Positions 54,922 through 64,000 of a DNA stretch of 64,000 nucleotides are shown in pieces. The DNA is from Thalassotalea eurytherma. Lineage in GTDB: Bacteria > Pseudomonadota > Gammaproteobacteria > Enterobacterales > Alteromonadaceae. How positions within the stretch are numbered: the stretch's first letter is position 1; every line of letters begins with the position of its first letter. The position numbers and the translations under genes are program-made. The stretch covers positions 62,001-126,000 of the forward strand of contig NZ_BSSU01000006.1 of the NCBI RefSeq assembly GCF_030161415.1, written 5' to 3'. Under the pieces are notes generated by a model. That model did no database searches and was not told the DNA's origin. It saw only the letters and a program-made list of their open reading frames with translations.

Positions 54922-56271
54922 ATGAAGAAAATCCTAAGCTCTTTAGCGCTATTAACCTCTTTCCACGTTAGTGCTGAAGCGCCACAAAATATCATCATGG
55001 TCGTGAGTGACGGAATGGGACCAGCCTACACCACCGCCTATCGTTATTACAATGACGATCCTGCAACCCCAGAAATAGAAACCACAATATTTGATAAATA
55101 CCATGTTGGCTCGTCAAGTACTTACCCTGCGAAGGTTTCAGGTTTAGTGACGGATTCTGCAGCAAGCGCTACGGCATTAGCTTCAGGTGTTAAATCATAC
55201 AATGGAGCAATTGGCGTAGACGTAAATGAGCAACCTGTTAAGAGTGTATTGCATCAAGCAAAACAAATAGGCAAAAAAACTGGCATTGTCGTGACCTCAC
55301 AAATCAACCACGCTACACCTGCCGCTTATATGGTGCATAACAAAAGTCGTCAAAATTACGATGAGATAGCTGATAGTTACTTTGATAATCGTATCAACGA
55401 TCAATTTATCGCCGATTTAATGCTTGGTGGTGGTTGGCAATATTTTATTCGTAAAGATCGCAATGTTGTTAACGATTTTAAATCTTCGGGATTTCACTAC
55501 CTAGATGACTATAATCAATTATCAAACTTACCAAAAGACAAACCAGTTCTTGGTTTATTCGCAGATAAAGGCATGCCTCAGGCGTTAGATTATGGCGATA
55601 AGTATCGCTTATCGACAATGACGGCCGCAGCATTAGACTACTTGCCAAACGACAAAGGCATGTTTCTTTTAATTGAAGCAAGTCAAGTTGATTGGGGTGG
55701 TCATAGCAATGATATCGCTTATTCAATGTCAGAAATGTCAGATCTAGAAAAAACCATGGCGGTACTCGAGAAGTTTGTAGAACAAAATCCAGATACACTT
55801 GTTGTACTAACGGCTGATCATTCTACAGGCGGCATGACTATTGGTGCTAATGGTGATTATGCTTGGCATCCTACGTGGATCAAAAACCTCACTGCATCAA
55901 CTCAAAGCATGGCGCAAGAAATTGGCGATAATGGTTTGGATGTATTAAAACTTCAGCAAGCATTAGGCTTTCAATTAACACCTGAAGAACAAGATGAACT
56001 TACCACGCAAATGGATAAAGCACTCGCCTACTGGACTGAAAATGAGATTAAGTTTTTAGCAAAAGGCTATAGCCAAGCTAGCACGGTTACTAGAAAAATG
56101 CGTAAAGCAATTACACAGTTAATCGACAAGCGCACAAATACGGGTTGGACTACAAGCGGACATACTGGTGTTGACGTTCCCGTGTATGCTTTTGGTAAAA
56201 ATAGTGAGTTGTTTATAGGTCAGCTCGATAATGTTGATATTGCCACTACGATATTTAATTTATTAAAGTAG
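54922..56271 (+). CDS. Alkaline phosphatase, exported
   Basis: 449 residues from ATG 54922, chosen because it opens with a signal peptide (MKKILSSLALLTSFHVSA). The PhoA-family residues are present: VVSDGMG near 27 (metal aspartate), GLVTDSAASATALASG near 73-88 with the nucleophilic serine, HATPAAYMVHNKSR near 125, EASQVDWGGHSND near 250 and VVLTADHSTGG near 295, TSGHTGVDVPVY near 413. It removes phosphate from monoesters in the periplasm. Together with the preceding EEP protein it could release phosphate from diesters stepwise. Confidence 0.92.
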   Translation: MKKILSSLALLTSFHVSAEAPQNIIMVVSDGMGPAYTTAYRYYNDDPATPEIETTIFDKYHVGSSSTYPAKVSGLVTDSAASATALASGVKSYNGAIGVDVNEQPVKSVLHQAKQIGKKTGIVVTSQINHATPAAYMVHNKSRQNYDEIADSYFDNRINDQFIADLMLGGGWQYFIRKDRNVVNDFKSSGFHYLDDYNQLSNLPKDKPVLGLFADKGMPQALDYGDKYRLSTMTAAALDYLPNDKGMFLLIEASQVDWGGHSNDIAYSMSEMSDLEKTMAVLEKFVEQNPDTLVVLTADHSTGGMTIGANGDYAWHPTWIKNLTASTQSMAQEIGDNGLDVLKLQQALGFQLTPEEQDELTTQMDKALAYWTENEIKFLAKGYSQASTVTRKMRKAITQLIDKRTNTGWTTSGHTGVDVPVYAFGKNSELFIGQLDNVDIATTIFNLLK

Positions 56272-56283
56272 CCTACAACTAAA

Positions 56284-56323
56284 GAAAAAAGGCGATGCTA
56301 ACTATGTTAGCATCGCCTTTTTT
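56284..56323. terminator. Bidirectional terminator, phosphatase and ydiJ-like genes
   Basis: GGCGATGCTAAC (56291-56302), three-base loop, GTTAGCATCGCC (56306-56317), with A run and T run on either side. A 12-bp perfect stem. Confidence 0.9.
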
Positions 56324-56345
56324 ATATCAGTATCTGACGATAAGT

Positions 56346-59300
56346 TTAGTGATTTATTAATAACTCATTTAGCGCCGAAACTGGATGCTTTGGCTTAAAC
56401 TTAGCCATTCGTTTTACTTGGGATCGACAAGAGAAACCAGTCGCTAACATTTGTTGCTGGTCTATATTATTTACTTTATCTTGCCAACTCATCTTGTACA
56501 GCGCTTTTGAGTTATTTACGTTGCTAACTTCATGGCCATATGTCCCCGCCATACCGCAACAACCTACAGATACGTTGTTCAACTGCAAGCCAAATTGTTC
56601 AAAAATCGCTTGCCACTGACTTTCGCTATTGGGTAGCGCCGTTTTTTCTGTGCAATGACCAAACAAACTAAAGACAATATTTGAATTAAGTTGAGGGACA
56701 TTTAATTGCTCTTTTTGCTCAAATAGCCATTCATGGGCTAATAATACTGAAAAATCACCACGGTTTTCCCCAAGTACTTGTTGATACTCATCACGATAAC
56801 AAAGCACGAGGGATGCATCTAAGCCAATCATTGGTATATTGAGTTGGCTCACTTGATTAAGAAAATCACTTGCTGATCTTGCTGTTTTCGCAAAGCGATC
56901 TAGAAAACCTTTAACATGCTGTGGCTTCCCGTTTGGTTTAAACGGCAAAAGCACTGGCTTTCGCCCTAGGTGCTTTATCACAGACATTAAGTCTTCAACC
57001 GTTTGCGCATCATAAAAACTGGTAAACGGATCTTGAACAATAAAAACATATTGATCACGAGCTTCTTGCGATAATTGGCTAAAATAATTTAGATCAAACA
57101 ACTCATAACGTTTCTCAATGACTAAGTTTTTAAGCGTTGGTACTGATAGTAAAGGCGTATCGGCATAGCCAATAGTTGCTCTTGAAAATTTGTCATAGAT
57201 GGGCGAATTTAAAACGGCATTAACTACGCGAGGCATTTTAGCCATCACAGGCGCCATAGACTCGACATTGGCAACAAGATGATCCTTCATCGGTCTCATA
57301 TAGCGGGTATGGTAAAGCTGAATAAAGCGTGCTCGCAAATCTGGAATATCGACTTTTATTGGACACTGGCTAGCACATGCTTTACAGGCTAAACAACCTT
57401 GCATAGCATCCATTACTTCATGTGAGAAATCGTCTTTTTTGTGTTTGGTCAATTGATTTCTTACTTTCGATAGTAGCTGCTGAACAGACCAACCTGATGT
57501 ATTTTCTTCAAGTGATAAAACATCAACGCCTTTATCTTCAAGTAGCCTTAACCACTCGCGCATCAAGCCTGCTCTACCTTTAGGTGAATGTCTGCGATCG
57601 CGTGTTACTTTACTTGATGGACACATTGGGCTATTCGGATCGAAGTTAAAACATAAACCGTTACCGTTGCAATCTAACGCGTGAGAAAAGGACTCTTTAA
57701 CGGTCACTGGGATTTGTCTGTCGTAATAACCTCGTTTAGTATCGTCAACACTAACTAAGCGTTCAGACGATGAAATCGGTGTACATATTTTGCCAGGGTT
57801 CATTTTATTGTGCTGATCGAATACGGTTTTAATTTTTCGTAATTCAGTAAATAGCTCTTCACCGAAAAAGTCTGGACCATATTCACTACGGTACCCTTTA
57901 CCGTGTTCACCCCACATTAAACCGCCGTACTTGGCTGTTAACTTAACCACTTCATCTGATAATGTACGTAATAGTTTTTCTTGCTCTGGATCACACATAT
58001 CAAGTGCAGGTCTAACATGCAGTACGCCGGCATCAACATGACCAAACATACCATAATGTAAATCGTAGCTATCGAGAAGCGCTCTAAATTCAGCGATAAA
58101 ATCCGCCAAATTTTCAGGTGGCACAGCGGTATCCTCGGCAAATGCTAGCGGTTTTTGGCTACCATCTGTGTTACCTAATAAACCAACCGCCTTTTTACGC
58201 ATGGCGTATAATTTACCAATACTGCTTAAATCACTGGTAATTTGATAGCCAATAACACCACCTTGTTTGTTCGTTATCGCACTGTCTAGTCTTTGTTTTA
58301 ATTGGTCAATGCGCGCTTTCATCCAACTTTCGTCTTCAGTATTGTATTCAACGATATTCAGGCCATCCATTGTTTGACCTTCAACGTCGGTGATCAGGTC
58401 ACTCACTGAATGCCAAACGATGTCTGTTTTAGCAAGGTTTAGCACTTTAGAGTCAATGGTCTCAACTGATGTTGCTTGCGCTTCTACTAAGAATGGCGAA
58501 TGACGAAGTGCGGAGTCAAAACTGTCATATTTAATGTTGATCAGTGTTTTAAATGTTGGGATCGGTGTTAAGTTTAGCTTTGCTTCACAAACAACAGCTA
58601 ACGAACCTTCAGATCCGGTGATGATCCTTGAAAGATCTAGTTGTTTTAAGTCTTTATCGAGGACATTTTCTAGATCGTAGCCCGTTAAAAAGCGATTTAA
58701 ACGGGGGAATTTATTTAATACTGCATCACGTTTATCTAAACAACTTGCAAGCACTTGAGCAGTAATTTTACCCATTGTAGAGTTTTCTTTCGCCAGTGCT
58801 TTGGCGACATCAAGGCCGATAGGCTTGGTTTCTAATAACTCACCGTTAGCCAGTACACTTATCAAACCTAATACGTGATCGGATGTTTTACCATAAACTA
58901 ATGAGCCTTGACCTGACGCGTCTGTATTGATCATTCCGCCAATGGTAGCGCGATTACTGGTAGATAAATCAGGAGAGAAGAAAAAACCATAAGGCTTTAA
59001 AAATGCATTTAATTGATCTTTAACAACACCGGCTTGCACCTTTACCCAACGCTCTTCAACATTTATATCAAGAATGTTGTTCATGTATTTGGATAAATCG
59101 ACAACAATACCAGGCGTTAAACTTTGGCCGTTAGTGCCTGTACCGCCGCCTCTGGCACTGAATTTTATTTCTTGAAACTCTGCTTGATTGGCTAAATCGG
59201 TAATTGTTTGCACATCACTAATGCTTTTAGGATGCAAAACCAATTGTGGTAGTTGTTGATAAACACTGTTATCTGTTGCTACAGCTAATCGAGCACTGTA

Positions 59301-59402
59301 CTGACAGTTGATTTCACCATCATATGACGAGTTTTCAAGTTGTTGAGCAAATTGCTGGTATCGTGCAGAGACTAATTCTTTTGGTGCTAAACGAGGTAAC
59401 AT
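56346..59402 (-). CDS. ydiJ: YdiJ-like FAD-binding and Fe-S oxidoreductase
   Basis: 1018 residues, the same length as E. coli YdiJ. N-terminal PCMH-type FAD domain (about 40-270; FSARGGGTGTNGQSLTPGIVVDLS), a cap domain, then a 4Fe-4S ferredoxin part with CLACKACASQCPIKVDIPDLR near 665 and C-terminal CCG-like segments (GCCGMAGTYGHE). YdiJ-type enzymes oxidise D-2-hydroxyacids such as D-2-hydroxyglutarate or D-lactate and pass electrons to quinone. It is monocistronic. Confidence 0.92.
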   Translation of the reverse strand: MLPRLAPKELVSARYQQFAQQLENSSYDGEINCQYSARLAVATDNSVYQQLPQLVLHPKSISDVQTITDLANQAEFQEIKFSARGGGTGTNGQSLTPGIVVDLSKYMNNILDINVEERWVKVQAGVVKDQLNAFLKPYGFFFSPDLSTSNRATIGGMINTDASGQGSLVYGKTSDHVLGLISVLANGELLETKPIGLDVAKALAKENSTMGKITAQVLASCLDKRDAVLNKFPRLNRFLTGYDLENVLDKDLKQLDLSRIITGSEGSLAVVCEAKLNLTPIPTFKTLINIKYDSFDSALRHSPFLVEAQATSVETIDSKVLNLAKTDIVWHSVSDLITDVEGQTMDGLNIVEYNTEDESWMKARIDQLKQRLDSAITNKQGGVIGYQITSDLSSIGKLYAMRKKAVGLLGNTDGSQKPLAFAEDTAVPPENLADFIAEFRALLDSYDLHYGMFGHVDAGVLHVRPALDMCDPEQEKLLRTLSDEVVKLTAKYGGLMWGEHGKGYRSEYGPDFFGEELFTELRKIKTVFDQHNKMNPGKICTPISSSERLVSVDDTKRGYYDRQIPVTVKESFSHALDCNGNGLCFNFDPNSPMCPSSKVTRDRRHSPKGRAGLMREWLRLLEDKGVDVLSLEENTSGWSVQQLLSKVRNQLTKHKKDDFSHEVMDAMQGCLACKACASQCPIKVDIPDLRARFIQLYHTRYMRPMKDHLVANVESMAPVMAKMPRVVNAVLNSPIYDKFSRATIGYADTPLLSVPTLKNLVIEKRYELFDLNYFSQLSQEARDQYVFIVQDPFTSFYDAQTVEDLMSVIKHLGRKPVLLPFKPNGKPQHVKGFLDRFAKTARSASDFLNQVSQLNIPMIGLDASLVLCYRDEYQQVLGENRGDFSVLLAHEWLFEQKEQLNVPQLNSNIVFSLFGHCTEKTALPNSESQWQAIFEQFGLQLNNVSVGCCGMAGTYGHEVSNVNNSKALYKMSWQDKVNNIDQQQMLATGFSCRSQVKRMAKFKPKHPVSALNELLINH

Positions 59403-59486
59403 CTTAACTAATAGGCATTATACAATAGAGGCAACAACTATATCATAACCATACAAAGATGTTACCTCGCGCCTTAAATTACTCTG

Positions 59487-60506
59487 CTATAAATTATCTA
59501 TTTTAGTTGGGTTAATCGCTTTAATATTTTTATGCGCCTGAATAAGGTGATCGGGTACCATTTTGGTGTGTTTGATTGCATCTAACAGGGGCACTAGTAT
59601 TGGCTTAGCATAGCGTTCACCAATCATAAACCCTGACATCCCCCCTTTTAATGCCTCAACAGCAGCAACACCTAACTTAGTTGCTAAAATACGATCGTTG
59701 GCACTCGGCGCGCCTCCGCGTTGAATATGACCTAATATACATGCTGACGCATCAATAAAATCATAGCGATTAAGTTGATCACGTAATTGGGTAACGCCAC
59801 CAGGCCATAAATTTTCGGCAACGCAAATCAAGAAACTATTATTACAACTGTTTTGATATTGTTTAACCTGTTTAGCAAGCGAATCGATGACTTGTTCAGG
59901 ATGTTCTGTGTCGGTATTTTCGAAAGATAAAATCGCTTCAGCGCCTGAAGCTAAACCAACATGAAAAGCAATATGGCCACTATGACGGCCCATTAGCTCT
60001 ATAATAAATACCCGATCGAAGGCATCCGCCGTATCTCTTATTTTATCTACCGCTTGAATAGCTGTATTAATGGCTGAAGAAAACCCAATGGTATTATCGG
60101 TACCGTCAAGATCATTATCAATGGTACCTGGTAAGCCAATGACTTGCCCTGCCCAGTGCTCTTGAATCGCTAACAAGCCATTAAAAGAACCGTCGCCACC
60201 AATCACCACTAGTGCGTCAACCTTATCTTTTATCAACGTTGAAACGGCTTGTTTTATACCTGCACTAGTGCGCATTTCTTTGCAGCGCGCGCTTTTAATA
60301 ATGGTGCCACCTAAGTGAATAATATTATCAACATCGCTTTGCGTTAATCGAATTGACTCACTATTAATTAAACCGTTATACCCGTGTTTATAACCAATAA
60401 CTTCAACACTACTATCAAGCGCCAGCACAATCGCCCGGATAGCTGCATTCATACCCGGAGCATCGCCACCACTCGTTAACATGCCTACTCGTTGAATATT
60501 TTTCAT
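59487..60506 (-). CDS. pfkA: ATP-dependent 6-phosphofructokinase
   Basis: 339 residues from ATG 60506 (an upstream ATG at 60518 gives four more). VGMLTSGGDAPGMNAAIRAIV at the N-terminus, VVIGGDGSFNG near 100 with the glycine typical of ATP use rather than the aspartate of PPi enzymes, LPGTIDNDLDGTDNTIGF near 122 with the catalytic aspartate, and ELMGRHSGHIA near 165. It commits fructose 6-phosphate to glycolysis. Its presence is notable because the same window carries a full Entner-Doudoroff operon. Confidence 0.95.
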   Translation of the reverse strand: MKNIQRVGMLTSGGDAPGMNAAIRAIVLALDSSVEVIGYKHGYNGLINSESIRLTQSDVDNIIHLGGTIIKSARCKEMRTSAGIKQAVSTLIKDKVDALVVIGGDGSFNGLLAIQEHWAGQVIGLPGTIDNDLDGTDNTIGFSSAINTAIQAVDKIRDTADAFDRVFIIELMGRHSGHIAFHVGLASGAEAILSFENTDTEHPEQVIDSLAKQVKQYQNSCNNSFLICVAENLWPGGVTQLRDQLNRYDFIDASACILGHIQRGGAPSANDRILATKLGVAAVEALKGGMSGFMIGERYAKPILVPLLDAIKHTKMVPDHLIQAHKNIKAINPTKIDNL

Positions 60507-60697
60507 GACAAATTCCATGACAAAACTAATCTCTATAAGCTAACATCATATTTCACTAACTATTTGATAACAAATAATCAATTACTACAAATTGTAATTG
60601 CCTTCTTACTAAAGTGAACTTTACTTTAAAATATTGTTCGAACAAAAAACCAAATACGTCGTTACCGCGTATAAGAAAGAAGATAAAGGAAACTTCT

Positions 60698-61561
60698 ATG
60701 TTTGCAGTCCGTCGTTCCATCATTGTTATTACACTTAGCATCTTTATGTCTGGATGTTCGTTTTCGTTCGTCTATAACAAACTAGATTGGTGGGTTAGCT
60801 GGTATTTAGACGATTATGTTGAGCTTGATAAAACCCAGCAACATGTTTTTGACAAAGCATTCAATAGATTGCATGCCTGGCATCGTACAAATGAATTAAT
60901 GAGGTATCATAGTCATTTAGCTCGGTTTCAACAGCGGGTTAATGAAATTCCAACCGGAAACCCAATTACAGCCGATGAAATTTACGCCCATACCAATGAG
61001 ATGCAAGAACATTGGTACCGATTTATAGATGCTGCTGAGCCTTACCTGTCTCCCCTGATGGCACAACTTTCATCTAAACAAAAACAAGGACTTATCGATA
61101 ATTTAGCAGAGCGTAATGACAAACGTGTAGAAGAACGGAAAAAGTCGACCTACGAGAAACGAATAAAAGAGAATATAAAGGATCAACAGAAATCATTTAA
61201 AAAATGGTTTGGTCGTTTATCAAAACATCAAAACTTACTGGTTGAAGAAACAACGCCAACTTACACATCAAGTTTCGATGACTGGATTGCCTATCGAACA
61301 CTTTGGTTATCTAACTTTGATAATGCACTAATGACTGATGCAGACAACCAAATCAATGCTGTAGCATTGACCCATGCTTTGGTGAATGCTCAAGATTTGC
61401 GTTCACCAGAATTTAAGGAAAAGATTGAGTATAACAACCGCATTTTCGCGCAAATGTTGGCCGAATTTTTAAACCAAGCATCTGCTAAACAGTTCAAGCG
61501 CTTTAACCGACGTGTAACCTCATATTTAGAAGACTTTGAAGAACTAGCGCAAGAGAATTAA
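60698..61561 (+). CDS. DUF6279-like lipoprotein
   Basis: 287 residues from ATG 60698, which follows AAGGA and begins with a lipoprotein signal (IVITLSIFMSGCSF, cysteine near 20). The mature part is helical and charged, starting YNKLDWWVSWYLDDYVELDKTQQ, the pattern of the DUF6279 family of lipoproteins of unknown function. It is probably anchored in the outer membrane. It is monocistronic and divergent from pfkA. Confidence 0.8.
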   Translation: MFAVRRSIIVITLSIFMSGCSFSFVYNKLDWWVSWYLDDYVELDKTQQHVFDKAFNRLHAWHRTNELMRYHSHLARFQQRVNEIPTGNPITADEIYAHTNEMQEHWYRFIDAAEPYLSPLMAQLSSKQKQGLIDNLAERNDKRVEERKKSTYEKRIKENIKDQQKSFKKWFGRLSKHQNLLVEETTPTYTSSFDDWIAYRTLWLSNFDNALMTDADNQINAVALTHALVNAQDLRSPEFKEKIEYNNRIFAQMLAEFLNQASAKQFKRFNRRVTSYLEDFEELAQEN

Positions 61562-61684
61562 CCCAATGCTAAATAATTGTTGATTTGCCAAGACACTCGC
61601 CTTAAAAAACGGGATAATAGCGCCAATTATAAATAACATGACTTTGCAGATCGCAAGCAAAGTCATAAGTCATTAGGTAACTCC

Positions 61685-63865
61685 ATGGAAATTAAAGTTA
61701 ATTTTCTCGATAACTTGCGTCTTGAAGCAAAATTTGACGATTTCACCGTCATTGCTGACCAACCTATTCGTTATAAAGGTGACGGCAGCGCGCCAAGTCC
61801 ATTTGATTATTTTCTTGCGTCTTCTGCATTATGTGCCGCCTATTTTGTTAAGGTTTACTGTAACGCTCGCGATATTTCTACTGACAATATTCGTATTTCA
61901 CAAAACAACATTGTTGACCCTCAAGATCGCTACAATCAAGTTTTTCAGATTAATGTCGAATTACCAGATAGCCTAAGTGAAAAAGACAAACAAGGGATAT
62001 TACGTTCAATCGAACGTTGTACCGTTAAAAAGGTCGTCCAAACAGGACCTGAATTCAAAATTGAGTCGGTAGAAAATCTCGACGAAGACGCACAAGCGAT
62101 GTTGATGGTTAACGCTGACAACCAAGATAGCACCTATATTTTAGGTAAAGACCTTCCGTTAGAAAAAACCATTGAGAATATGACCAATATTCTGGCTCAA
62201 CTTGGTATGAAAATAGAAGTAGCCTCATGGCGCAATATTGTACCGAATGTCTGGTCTTTGCATATTAGAGATGCAGCATCGCCAATGTGCTTTACTAATG
62301 GTAAAGGCGCTACGAAAGAAAGTGCACTATGTTCGGCTTTAGGGGAGTTTATAGAGCGCCTCAATTGCAACTTCTTCTACAATGACCAGTTTTTTGGTGA
62401 AGAAATCGCTAATAGTGATTTCGTTCATTACCCTAATGAAAAATGGTTTGAATTAACGGTTGATGATTCTTTACCTGATGGCTTATTAGATGACTATTGC
62501 TTAGAAATCTATAACCCAGATCATGAATTGAAAGGCTCTCACTTAATTGATACAAACTCGGGTCGAAAAGATCGTGGGATTTGTGCTATTCCTTACACCA
62601 GAAAGTCTAATGGCCAAACCGTTTATATTCCTTCTAACTTGATTGAGAACTTATACTTAAGTAATGGCATGAGTGCGGGTAATAATATGGAAGAAGCACA
62701 AGTGCAGTGTTTATCGGAAATATTTGAACGAGCCATTAAAAAGCAAATTATTGAACAAGAGTTAGTGTTACCCGACGTACCAGCAGAGGTGTTAGCTAAA
62801 TATCCAAGCATTGTTGATGGAATAAAAGGCCTAGAAGAGCAAGGCTTCCCCGTCTTAGTAAAAGATGCATCTCTGGGCGGACAATTCCCTGTAATGTGTG
62901 TCACACTCATGAACCCTAAAACTGGTGGTGTATTTGCTTCATTCGGCGCCCACCCGAGCCTAGAAGTTGCCATAGAACGCAGTCTAACAGAGCTATTGCA
63001 AGGTAGAAGTTTTGAAGGGCTTAATGATGTACCTCGCCCTACGTTTAATTCAATGGCAGTACAAGAGCCGGAAAACTTTGTTGAACACTTCATTGATTCA
63101 ACGGGTGTTGTGTCATGGCGTTTCTTTAGTAGCAAACATGATTTTGAGTTTGTTGAGTGGGATTTCTCTGGTACAAATGACGAAGAATGCAATACGCTAT
63201 TTGGTATTTTAGAAGACCTAGGTAAAGAAGCCTATATTGCAGATTTTCATGTCTTCGGTTCAAGCGCTTGTCGAATCTTAGTCCCTGATTTTTCAGAAGT
63301 ATACCCTGTTGAAGATCTTATCTGGGATAATACAAACAAAGCATTGCTTTACCGAGAAGATATTTTGAACCTTCATCGTTTATCTGACAATGAGTTAGAC
63401 GACTTAGTTAAACGACTGGAAGAATCAGAGCTCGATGTTTACATTGATATTCGTACCTTAATTGGTATTGAATTTGATGAAAACACCGATTGGGGCCAGC
63501 TTACCATTTTAGAACTAAAAGCGTTAATTTACCTAGCATTGGGTGAGCTTGATGTAGCCTACGATCTTATTGGTGAATTCTTACAATACAATGATAATAC
63601 GGTTCAACGAGGCCTATTCTATCAAGCGGTGCACAACGTGTTAGACATTGCATTAGACGACGAACTAGAAATAGAAGATTTCTTAACGTCATTAAATCAT
63701 ATGTACGGTGAAGCGCTGATGCACAATGTTATTGGTACAGTAAATAGTACGGTTACATTCTATGGTTTAGCGCCAACAAGTATGAAGCTTGAAGGCTTAG
63801 ATAAGCATTTGCGTTTAATTGATAGCTATAAAAAACTACATACGGCTCGAGCAAAATCGATGTAA
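61685..63865 (+). CDS. ycaO: OsmC domain - YcaO domain fusion protein
   Basis: 726 residues. Residues 1-140 are OsmC-like with the two redox cysteines (SSALCAAYF near 48 and ERCTVKK near 117). Residues about 190-560 are YcaO, with the ATP-binding elements SALGEFIERLNC, EAQVQCLSEIFERAI and SLTELLQGRSF; the C-terminal 150 residues are TPR-like helices. YcaO uses ATP to activate amide bonds; E. coli YcaO assists ribosomal protein S12 methylthiolation. The fusion is the usual form in Shewanella and Vibrio relatives. A terminator follows. Confidence 0.93.
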   Translation: MEIKVNFLDNLRLEAKFDDFTVIADQPIRYKGDGSAPSPFDYFLASSALCAAYFVKVYCNARDISTDNIRISQNNIVDPQDRYNQVFQINVELPDSLSEKDKQGILRSIERCTVKKVVQTGPEFKIESVENLDEDAQAMLMVNADNQDSTYILGKDLPLEKTIENMTNILAQLGMKIEVASWRNIVPNVWSLHIRDAASPMCFTNGKGATKESALCSALGEFIERLNCNFFYNDQFFGEEIANSDFVHYPNEKWFELTVDDSLPDGLLDDYCLEIYNPDHELKGSHLIDTNSGRKDRGICAIPYTRKSNGQTVYIPSNLIENLYLSNGMSAGNNMEEAQVQCLSEIFERAIKKQIIEQELVLPDVPAEVLAKYPSIVDGIKGLEEQGFPVLVKDASLGGQFPVMCVTLMNPKTGGVFASFGAHPSLEVAIERSLTELLQGRSFEGLNDVPRPTFNSMAVQEPENFVEHFIDSTGVVSWRFFSSKHDFEFVEWDFSGTNDEECNTLFGILEDLGKEAYIADFHVFGSSACRILVPDFSEVYPVEDLIWDNTNKALLYREDILNLHRLSDNELDDLVKRLEESELDVYIDIRTLIGIEFDENTDWGQLTILELKALIYLALGELDVAYDLIGEFLQYNDNTVQRGLFYQAVHNVLDIALDDELEIEDFLTSLNHMYGEALMHNVIGTVNSTVTFYGLAPTSMKLEGLDKHLRLIDSYKKLHTARAKSM

Positions 63866-63891
63866 CTGATAACAGTTAGTTAGCCACAGTA

Positions 63892-63928
63892 AAAGTCACC
63901 ACTTTAATTAAGTCGTGGCTTTTTTTTC
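63892..63928 (+). terminator. Terminator after ycaO-like gene
   Basis: AAAGTCACCACTT and AAGTCGTGGCTTT form a 12-pair stem with one mismatch, then a run of eight T. Confidence 0.8.
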
Positions 63929-64000
63929 AGTCTCACTTTGTACTGTCCTTTACGTATCATATAACTGACCCATAGCGTGCCCGTCAATGAAAGCCAAAAA

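Overview
This 64 kb window looks like the chromosome of a marine gammaproteobacterium of the Alteromonadales, most likely Colwelliaceae (Colwellia/Thalassotalea type). This is inferred from the low GC, three large TonB-dependent receptors, the Entner-Doudoroff cluster with hexR and pykA, the uvrY-uvrC-pgsA-tRNA order, rmf beside fabA, and the OsmC-YcaO fusion protein. No rRNA, CRISPR array or insertion sequence was seen.

Left part (1 to about 10.3 kb) is a mobile island cut by the window edge. It opens with a very large tyrosine-recombinase-like protein and a small coiled-coil partner that fit the second and third genes of a gamma-mobile-trio (gmtY-gmtZ-gmtX) module; the first gene would lie outside the window. 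The cargo behind it is a three-subsite res-like DNA site, an exported SH3/BamE-like protein, a serine resolvase, a small coiled-coil protein overlapping a RecD2-like helicase, a probable ribbon-helix-helix protein, a ParD-like antitoxin and two small orphans. A palindrome GTTAC-N3-GTAAC occurs four times, only in island non-coding DNA, and a promoter-like 32-bp repeat precedes both small orphans. At 10.46 kb is a tRNA-Pro(GGG) gene with a two-base insertion in its T arm, and 0.27 kb further a second tRNA 3' end followed by a terminator.

10.8 to 28.8 kb: an SRAP/YedK protein, a fragment of a duplicated eda gene, a ToxR/CadC-like membrane regulator with a beta-propeller divergent from a TonB receptor and a Shewanella-like phosphatase, then zwf-pgl-edd-glk-eda (minus strand) divergent from hexR and pykA. 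Together these import and oxidise glucose to pyruvate through the Entner-Doudoroff route under HexR. A 33-bp tandem repeat and a solitary HicB-like gene follow, then pepE.

28.8 to 43.4 kb: biotin genes bioBFCD divergent from bioA, asnS, a nitroreductase, a DoxX protein, sppA, ansA, a low-molecular-weight tyrosine phosphatase and a second TonB receptor.

43.7 to 64 kb: a tRNA array (four Gly, three Leu, one Cys) behind pgsA-uvrC-uvrY, fabA and rmf, an Oar-like TonB receptor divergent from a TetR-exonuclease/phosphatase-alkaline phosphatase operon that may scavenge phosphate, a YdiJ-like flavin/Fe-S oxidoreductase, pfkA, a DUF6279 lipoprotein and an OsmC-YcaO protein.
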